DNA of 64,000 nucleotides from Marivita sp. S6314 (GTDB lineage Bacteria > Pseudomonadota > Alphaproteobacteria > Rhodobacterales > Rhodobacteraceae), in assembly GCF_023015985.1 (NCBI RefSeq), contig NZ_JALKAO010000003.1:186001-250000 (forward strand), given 5' to 3'. Of this stretch, positions 58,960-64,000 are shown piece by piece (the first letter of the stretch is position 1; the number at the start of each line of letters is the position of its first letter). The notes below the pieces were generated by a model. It was not told the origin of the DNA. It did no database searches and saw only the letters and a program-made list of their open reading frames with translations. A program made the position numbers and the translations under genes.

Positions 58960-59850
58960 TCATCCCTCGGCCTCGCGCTGCTTTTGTTCGTTGCGCTGGA
59001 ACAGGATAATCGGGATCACCAGGATCAGCAGCAGAATCACGGCCACGGCAGACGCCACAGGCCAATCGCGGTTCGAGAAGAATTCTTCCCAAAGCACCTT
59101 GCCGATCATCAGCGTGCCCGATCCGCCCAGAAGCGACGGGATCACGAATTCACCGATCACCGGGATGAAGACCAGGAAACACCCGGCGATGATGCCGTTC
59201 TTGGACAGCGGGATGGTCACCAGCCAGAAGGCACTGAGGCGCGAACAACCAAGGTCCTCGGCGGCTTCCAGCAGGCTGTCATCCATCCGTTCGAGTGCTG
59301 AATAGATCGGCAGGATCATGAAGGGCAGGTAGGTGTAAACGATGCCGATATAGACGGCCGTGTTGGTGTTCAGGATCGTCAGCGGTTCATTGATGATCCC
59401 GGTCCATAGCAGGAACTGATTGAGCAGCCCTTCGTTCGACAGGATGCCCATCCACGCATAAACGCGGATCAGGAAGCTGGTCCAGAACGGCAGGATCACC
59501 AGCATCAAGAGCGTGGGCCGCCATTCGGGCGCGCTGCGCGCCATGGCGTAGGCGATGGGGTAGCCGACAAAAAGGGTCAGCAGCGTTGAGAGCGCTGCGA
59601 TCTGCAGCGAGCTGAGATAGGCTTTCCAGTAGAGATCATCTGACGTCAGAAAGACGAAGTTTTCGAAATCGAGCCCGGTAAGGAAGTTCCGGATGGCCGC
59701 CCAGCCACCAGTGAAATCGAGCTGCGGCATGTAGGGTGGCCGCGCCAGAGCCACGTCTGACAGCGCGATTTTCAGCACGATGACGAACGGGATCAGGAAG
59801 AGCGCCACCAGCCACAGATACGGAATCAGTATGAGAACGGCGCGGCGCAT
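58960..59850 (-). CDS. potB: spermidine/putrescine ABC permease (PotB/PotH-like)
   Basis: A 296-residue inner-membrane permease. Segments of note: LWLVALFLIPFVIVLKIALSD at the N-terminus, RVYAWMGILSNEGLLN, and an EAA loop DSLLEAAEDLGCSRLSAFWLVTIP. The length and the long cytoplasmic first loop fit PotB/PotH. It starts three bases after the ATPase gene stop, so it is tightly linked to it. Confidence 0.9.
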   Translation of the reverse strand: MRRAVLILIPYLWLVALFLIPFVIVLKIALSDVALARPPYMPQLDFTGGWAAIRNFLTGLDFENFVFLTSDDLYWKAYLSSLQIAALSTLLTLFVGYPIAYAMARSAPEWRPTLLMLVILPFWTSFLIRVYAWMGILSNEGLLNQFLLWTGIINEPLTILNTNTAVYIGIVYTYLPFMILPIYSALERMDDSLLEAAEDLGCSRLSAFWLVTIPLSKNGIIAGCFLVFIPVIGEFVIPSLLGGSGTLMIGKVLWEEFFSNRDWPVASAVAVILLLILVIPIILFQRNEQKQREAEG

Positions 59851-59853
59851 GGG

Positions 59854-61221
59854 CTATCCCTTCAACACAACGCCGGAGGTTTCGGAAAAGCTGACCCAGA
59901 CCACGTCTTCCCACGTGATGTCGCGGCGCGCGATGCGGCGGATGTTGGTCATCTGCACCTTGACCATCGGGCCATTGTCCAGCTGGACATGATAGGTGGA
60001 CAGGTTGCCGAGATAGGCAATGTCGATCACCGCGCCGCGCAGAACATTGGGGGCGGTGGGTTTCTCTTTCGAGATGCTCATTTTCTCAGGGCGAAGGGCC
60101 AGGGTCAGGGTCTGACCGGCCAGGTCCGGATCGCCGTTGGACGCGATGATGGGGGGCTGCCCTTCGGCCCAATGCAGCTCCAGACCGCCGGGCTGAATCT
60201 CTGCCTTTGGCGCGGGCTTTGCTGGGCGCGAATCGGTGTTCGGGGCGGGCGGTGGCAACCGCTTGGGTTGCGGGTCGCGTTTGCCAAGGATCGGGAAGAG
60301 CAGCTTGTTTTGCAACCATTCGCCGATCTCGTTCGGCTGGGGGCCGTCAACCGGTTGGGTCGAGACCTGCGCTGCCGGTGTGGCGGGTGGCTGTGGTGTT
60401 TCGACAGGTTGCGCCGTTGTGTCCGCCGGAGCGGCGGCGCGTTTTTCGGCGCGCCCCTTGATCAGGTTCACGTCGCCGATGAAGTCGGCCACGTAGACGC
60501 TGTTGGGTGCTTCGTAGATCACGTCCGGCGTGGCGACCTGAATGATGCGGCCTTCATCCATCACCGCGACGCGGGATGCCACGGTCATCGCTTCTTCCTG
60601 ATCATGGGTCACGATCACGAAAGTGGTGCCGGTTTTTTCCTGGATATCCATCAATTCAAACTGCGTGTCCTGCCGCAGTTTCTTGTCCAGCGCGCCAAGC
60701 GGTTCATCCAGAAGAAGCAGTTTCGGTGCTTTTGCCAGCGACCGCGCCAAGGCCACGCGCTGGCGTTGCCCCCCCGAGATCTGGTGTGGCTTGCGCTGGG
60801 CGAATTTCGACAACCGGGTCAGCCGCAGCATTTCATCAACGCGCGCTGCAATCGACTCTTTGTCCTTGCCTTCGCGTTTCAATCCGAACGCGATGTTTTC
60901 CCAGACACTCAGATGCGGGAACAGCGCGTAGGACTGGAACATCATGTTCACCGCGCGCTTGTTCGGCGGCACGTTTGACATGTCTTCGCCGGCGATCAGG
61001 ATCTGACCTTCCGTGGGTGTTTCGAACCCGGCCAGCATCCGCATCATCGTCGTTTTGCCGCAACCTGACGGACCAAGCAGCGCGAAAAACTCCTGTTCGA
61101 AAATGTCCTGTGTCAGATTGTCGATCGCGGTGAAGTCGCCGAACCGCTTGGTGACATTCCTGAACTGGATCAGCGGTTTCGCCTTGGGGTCGTTCCACGG
61201 CGCGAAGACAGATTGGGTCAT
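59854..61221 (-). CDS. potA: spermidine/putrescine ABC ATPase (PotA/PotG-like) with an insertion
   Basis: A 455-residue ATPase, about 80 longer than usual. Walker A GPSGCGKTT (50-58), signature ISGGQRQR (148-155) and Walker B LLLLDEP (168-174) are all present, and the C-terminal TOBE domain (RGAVIDIAYLGNLSTYHVQL) is there. Residues about 259-345 are a Pro/Ala/Lys-rich insert between the catalytic part and the TOBE domain. Energises uptake of polyamines with PotB/PotC and the binding protein. A GC-rich hairpin separates it from the upstream binding-protein gene. Confidence 0.92.
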   Translation of the reverse strand: MTQSVFAPWNDPKAKPLIQFRNVTKRFGDFTAIDNLTQDIFEQEFFALLGPSGCGKTTMMRMLAGFETPTEGQILIAGEDMSNVPPNKRAVNMMFQSYALFPHLSVWENIAFGLKREGKDKESIAARVDEMLRLTRLSKFAQRKPHQISGGQRQRVALARSLAKAPKLLLLDEPLGALDKKLRQDTQFELMDIQEKTGTTFVIVTHDQEEAMTVASRVAVMDEGRIIQVATPDVIYEAPNSVYVADFIGDVNLIKGRAEKRAAAPADTTAQPVETPQPPATPAAQVSTQPVDGPQPNEIGEWLQNKLLFPILGKRDPQPKRLPPPAPNTDSRPAKPAPKAEIQPGGLELHWAEGQPPIIASNGDPDLAGQTLTLALRPEKMSISKEKPTAPNVLRGAVIDIAYLGNLSTYHVQLDNGPMVKVQMTNIRRIARRDITWEDVVWVSFSETSGVVLKG

Positions 61222-61238
61222 AATCGTATCCGAAAGAG

Positions 61239-61265
61239 AAAACCCGCCCCGGGGAATGGGGCGGG
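61239..61265 (-). terminator. attenuator-like hairpin inside the polyamine transport operon
   Basis: On the minus strand: CCCGCCCC, 7-base loop, GGGGCGGG, then TTTTCTCTTT. It lies in the 60-base gap between the binding-protein gene and potA, where transcription of ABC operons is often partly terminated so more binding protein is made. Confidence 0.65.
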
Positions 61266-61281
61266 CAAAAGGGTCTCAGGC

Positions 61282-62367
61282 TCAAGTGCCCGATTTCACC
61301 CGTGTCCACATGCGCGTCAGGTTCCGTTGCTCACGCGGCGGGAACGGGGTGACGGTGTAGAGTTTTTCCAGTGTCGCCTCGTCCGGGTAGATCGCGGTGT
61401 CGCCGATCACGTCTTCCACCAGAAATTCTTTGGACGCTTCATTGCCGTTGGCGTAGTACACATAGTTCGACGCCTGCGCCATGTTCTGCGCATCGAGAAT
61501 GAAGTCGAGGAAGACATGCGCGGCTTCGGGGTTGGGGGCGTCCACCGGGATCGCCATCTGGTCAAACCACATCAGCGCCCCTTCGACCGGCGCATTATAA
61601 GCGATTTCGACCCCGTTCTCGGCCTCGGCAGCCCGGTCGCGGGCTTGCAGGATGTCGCCGGACCAGCCGAAGGCCACACAGATATCGCCGTTGGCCAGCG
61701 CGTTGATGTATTCAGAGCTGTGGAACTTCCGAACGTGCGGGCGCACGGCGCTCAGCACTTCTTCAGCCGCGGCCAGCGCCTCTTCGTCTTTGCGATCCGG
61801 CTCGAGCCCCTTGTAGGCCAGCGCGGCCGGGATCATTTCGGTGGGCGCATCAAGGAAATGCACGCCACATTCGGCAAGCTTTTCCATGTTCTCGGGATTG
61901 AAGACCAGATCAAGCGATGCAATCGGCGCATCCGGGCCAAGCAATTCCGTGACTTTGCCCAGGTTCACGCCGATCCCGGTCGTGCCCCACATGTAGTTGA
62001 TCGAATAGGCGTTATCGGGGTCGTATTGCGCCGTGCGGTCCTTGATCACGTCCCACAGGTTGCCGATGTTCGACAGCTTGGACTGGTCCAGTTTCTGGAA
62101 CGCCCCTGCCTGGATCTGGCGCTGCAGGAATGTCCCGGTCGGCACAACAACGTCATAGCCCGAGCCGCCGGCCAGCATCTTGGTCTCCAGCAATTCGTTG
62201 CTGTCGAACACGTCATAGATAAGGTCGATGCCGGTTTCTTCTTCGAACTTGGTCAGAAGCTCTTCGTCGATATAGTCGGACCAGTTGTATACCCGCACTT
62301 CGTCTGCCATCGCCGTTGAGGCGATCAGCGCAGCACCGGCTGTGATGGTCAGCAGATGGGTCTTCAT
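61282..62367 (-). CDS. potF: polyamine (putrescine) ABC substrate-binding protein, PotF/PotD-like
   Basis: A 361-residue periplasmic protein. Signal peptide MKTHLLTITAGAALIASTAM (residues 1-20) is followed by DEVRVYNWSDYIDEELLTKF, the family signature for polyamine-binding proteins; GYDVVVPTGTFLQRQIQAGA and NANGDICVAFGWSGDI-type (LANGDICVAFGWSGD) segments are conserved. Resemblance is closest to PotF (putrescine). ATG 62367 follows GGGAGAATTTC. It heads the minus-strand operon and is divergent from gntR. Confidence 0.92.
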   Translation of the reverse strand: MKTHLLTITAGAALIASTAMADEVRVYNWSDYIDEELLTKFEEETGIDLIYDVFDSNELLETKMLAGGSGYDVVVPTGTFLQRQIQAGAFQKLDQSKLSNIGNLWDVIKDRTAQYDPDNAYSINYMWGTTGIGVNLGKVTELLGPDAPIASLDLVFNPENMEKLAECGVHFLDAPTEMIPAALAYKGLEPDRKDEEALAAAEEVLSAVRPHVRKFHSSEYINALANGDICVAFGWSGDILQARDRAAEAENGVEIAYNAPVEGALMWFDQMAIPVDAPNPEAAHVFLDFILDAQNMAQASNYVYYANGNEASKEFLVEDVIGDTAIYPDEATLEKLYTVTPFPPREQRNLTRMWTRVKSGT

Positions 62368-62414
62368 GAAATTCTCCCGTTGATCCCGGAGCACTTGCGG
62401 CCCCGTGGATGTGA

Positions 62415-62426
62415 ATTTGATCAAAT
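62415..62426. promoter_or_regulatory. likely GntR operator before the polyamine transport operon
   Basis: Perfect 12-base palindrome ATTTGATCAAAT, 48 bases upstream of the binding-protein start and in the divergent region shared with gntR. A near-identical copy (one mismatch) lies at 63235-63246 before the aminotransferase gene. Confidence 0.6.
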
Positions 62427-62544
62427 GTTGCCTGATCTGGCAATAGCTGACATGGTTTCATGCCAAGATAGTTCGTGCAAGTTGGCATCTGTCTCCTTGG
62501 GTCAGGCCGTTTGCCCGGGGATGCAGCGCAGGATGAGGTGCGAT

Positions 62545-63225
62545 GTGAATATGCAACAGACAACTGGCACTGCGGCCGGAAATGCAGGGCTTCCGACGCA
62601 TGAGGTGGTGTACCGGCAATTGCGCGACCAGGTGCTGTTCGGAGAGCTTGAACCGGGGCAGCCGGTCACGATTCAAGGCCTGACAGACGCGCTTGGGGTC
62701 GGCATGACGCCGGTGCGCGAGGCGCTGAGACGGCTGACCGCCGAGGGCGCGCTGGCGTTTATGGGCAATCGGCGAATCGCTGTGCCCGAACTAGATCGGC
62801 ACGCGATTGACCAACTTTGCATAGCGCGCCGCGCGCTTGAGCCGGAACTGGCGCGCAGCGCTGCCAAGGTTGCGACCCCAGAGGACATCGCGGGGTTGGC
62901 CGACACCGATTCGCGGCTTGATGCCGCGATCAAGCGGGGGGATGTGCGGCGTTACCTTGTCGAGAACCATCGCTTTCACGCGGGACTGTACGCCTTGGCC
63001 GGTGCGCCGATTCTCATGGAAATGGTGGATCGGCTGTGGTTGCGATTCGGTCCGTCGCTGCGGGTGGTGTGCGGGCAGGTGGGCACCCGAAACCTGCCGG
63101 ATCGGCACAAAGACGTGCTGGACGCACTGCGCCTTGGGGATGCCCGGGCGGCGGCTGAGGCGATGGAGGCGGATGTTGTGCAGGGAATGGACCAAATCCG
63201 TCAAGGATTGTCCCGATTCGATTGA
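62545..63225 (+). CDS. GntR-family transcriptional regulator (FCD type)
   Basis: A 226-residue regulator. N-terminal winged helix: EVVYRQLRDQVLFGELEPGQ, then VTIQGLTDALGVGMTPVREAL, then LRRLTAEGAL (about 20-75). The C-terminal helical FCD domain contains AIDQLCIARRALEPELARSA and HRFHAGLYALAG with likely metal-binding His residues. GTG 62545 (6 bases after GAGG) is preferred to ATG 62551. It is divergent from the polyamine transporter and 55 bases before the aminotransferase, so it probably controls both. Confidence 0.85.
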   Translation: MNMQQTTGTAAGNAGLPTHEVVYRQLRDQVLFGELEPGQPVTIQGLTDALGVGMTPVREALRRLTAEGALAFMGNRRIAVPELDRHAIDQLCIARRALEPELARSAAKVATPEDIAGLADTDSRLDAAIKRGDVRRYLVENHRFHAGLYALAGAPILMEMVDRLWLRFGPSLRVVCGQVGTRNLPDRHKDVLDALRLGDARAAAEAMEADVVQGMDQIRQGLSRFD

Positions 63226-63234
63226 CTCGGAATA

Positions 63235-63246
63235 ATTTGATCATAT
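63235..63246. promoter_or_regulatory. likely GntR operator before the aminotransferase gene
   Basis: ATTTGATCATAT, 34 bases upstream of the aminotransferase ATG. Eleven of twelve bases match the palindrome in front of the polyamine transport operon (62415-62426). Confidence 0.55.
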
Positions 63247-63279
63247 TCTGCGCCCGACCTGTTTGAGAGGACGCATCCC

Positions 63280-64000
63280 ATGGCCATGATCACCAACCAT
63301 ATGCCCACCGCCGAATTGCAGGCGCTGGATTCGGCGCACCACATGCACCCGTTTACCCATGGCGGTGAACTGGCACAAAAAGGCGCGCGGGTGATCACCC
63401 GGGCCGATGGCGTTTGGCTCAATGACAGTGACGGCAACCGTATTCTGGATGCGATGGCGGGATTGTGGTGTGTGAACATCGGCTACGGGCGCTCTGAACT
63501 GGCGCAGGCCGCCGCGCGCCAGATGGAGGAATTGCCCTATTACAACACGTTCTTCCAGACGACCCACGTGCCCGCGATCGCGCTGTCGCAGAAACTCGCG
63601 GAACTGGCCCCGGACGGGATGAACCAGGTGTTCTACGCAGGGTCCGGGTCCGAGGCGAACGACACCAATCTCCGCATGGTGCGCACCTATTGGGCTGCGA
63701 AAGGCCAGCCCGAGAAGAACATCATCATCTCCCGCTGGAACGCCTATCACGGGTCCTCCGTCGGGTCCGGGTCGCTGGGCGGCATGAAGGGGATGCACAT
63801 GCAGGGCGGTCTGCCGATCCCTGACATCCACCATATCGACCAACCGAACTGGTGGGCCGAAGGCGGGGACATGACGCCCGAGGAATTTGGCCTTGAACGC
63901 GCCCGCCAGCTTGAGACGGCGATTGAAGAACTCGGCCCCGACCGCGTCGCGGCCTTCATCGCCGAACCCGTGCAGGGCGCAGGCGGCGTGATCATCCCGC
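63280..64000 (+). CDS. class III aminotransferase, putrescine/polyamine type, 5' part only
   Basis: The frame from ATG 63280 (8 bases after AGGAC; an ATG six bases on is also in frame) runs off the window, giving about 240 residues. DSAHHMHPFTHGGELAQKGA near the start, then DAMAGLWCVNIGYGRSELAQ and FYAGSGSEANDTNLRMVRTY, match aspartate aminotransferase-family enzymes of the SpuC type (putrescine-pyruvate aminotransferase). The PLP lysine is beyond the window. With the neighbouring polyamine transporter, oxidase and GntR, it fits putrescine catabolism; beta-alanine or taurine transaminase is also possible. Confidence 0.87.
   Translation, partial: MAMITNHMPTAELQALDSAHHMHPFTHGGELAQKGARVITRADGVWLNDSDGNRILDAMAGLWCVNIGYGRSELAQAAARQMEELPYYNTFFQTTHVPAIALSQKLAELAPDGMNQVFYAGSGSEANDTNLRMVRTYWAAKGQPEKNIIISRWNAYHGSSVGSGSLGGMKGMHMQGGLPIPDIHHIDQPNWWAEGGDMTPEEFGLERARQLETAIEELGPDRVAAFIAEPVQGAGGVIIP

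Overview
The window looks like chromosomal DNA of a marine alphaproteobacterium of the order Rhodobacterales, probably the Roseobacter group. The evidence is the split F1-only ATP synthase operon (atpHAGDC), the rpsO/pnp and truB neighbourhoods, a GAAC-N7-GAAC type SOS box, the high G+C with frequent GTG starts and 4-base ATGA/GTGA gene overlaps, and gene pairs such as glnK-amtB, accD-folC and LON-domain/Trm112-like. No rRNA, tRNA, CRISPR array, prophage or insertion sequence was recognised. Most of the window is ordinary core genome with accessory patches.

Layout. 1-2.7 kb: 5' part of clpA, gloB and a methyltransferase. 3.1-8.1 kb: F1-ATPase operon with a clear terminator. 8.1-12.1 kb: small H-type lectin protein, an ArgE-type deacetylase coupled to a DoeA/EutD-type ectoine hydrolase, then prs. 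12.2-17.5 kb: tightly packed plus-strand genes (DsbA-like isomerase, alpha/beta hydrolase, CnoX, LON-domain protein, Trm112-like, truB, DUF1643). 17.7-22.0 kb: rpsO and pnp, separated by a three-gene TetR-controlled cassette. 22-26.6 kb: CIA30-domain protein, OmpR-type response regulator, ribA with a degenerate RibB-like domain, L,D-transpeptidase, UDG-family protein and SseB. 26.6-33.4 kb: minus-strand catabolic operon with a dipeptide-type ABC transporter lacking a binding protein, ALDH, SDR and P1 peptidase.

33.4-40.5 kb: phhB, FemAB-like GNAT, GDPD, RidA, a class A PBP and glnK-amtB. 40.5-44.3 kb: TetR regulator, two tandem cobalamin-binding AerR/PpaA-like proteins and class III alcohol dehydrogenase. 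44.3-48 kb: I78 inhibitor lipoprotein, SOS-controlled imuB without imuA or dnaE2, DUF2794, zapE. 48-54.8 kb: a non-coding minus-strand segment ending in a strong terminator, LysM and inactive-rhodanese proteins, folC, accD, an EamA transporter, two unknown genes and a lipoprotein. 54.8-64 kb: ilvD, then a polyamine uptake/catabolism locus (FAD oxidase, PotC, PotB, PotA, binding protein, divergent GntR, and a putrescine-type aminotransferase cut by the window end).

The most interesting signals are: the tandem B12-binding pair; the standalone SOS-controlled imuB; the candidate small RNA or long 3' UTR downstream of the LysM gene; the ArgE/DoeA pairing; the TetR cassette between rpsO and pnp with two operators about three helical turns apart; the nearly identical palindromes in front of both polyamine transcription units; and a family of TTCGAA-centred intergenic palindromes at operon ends. 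None of these amounts to proof of a new system. Each is given with a test.
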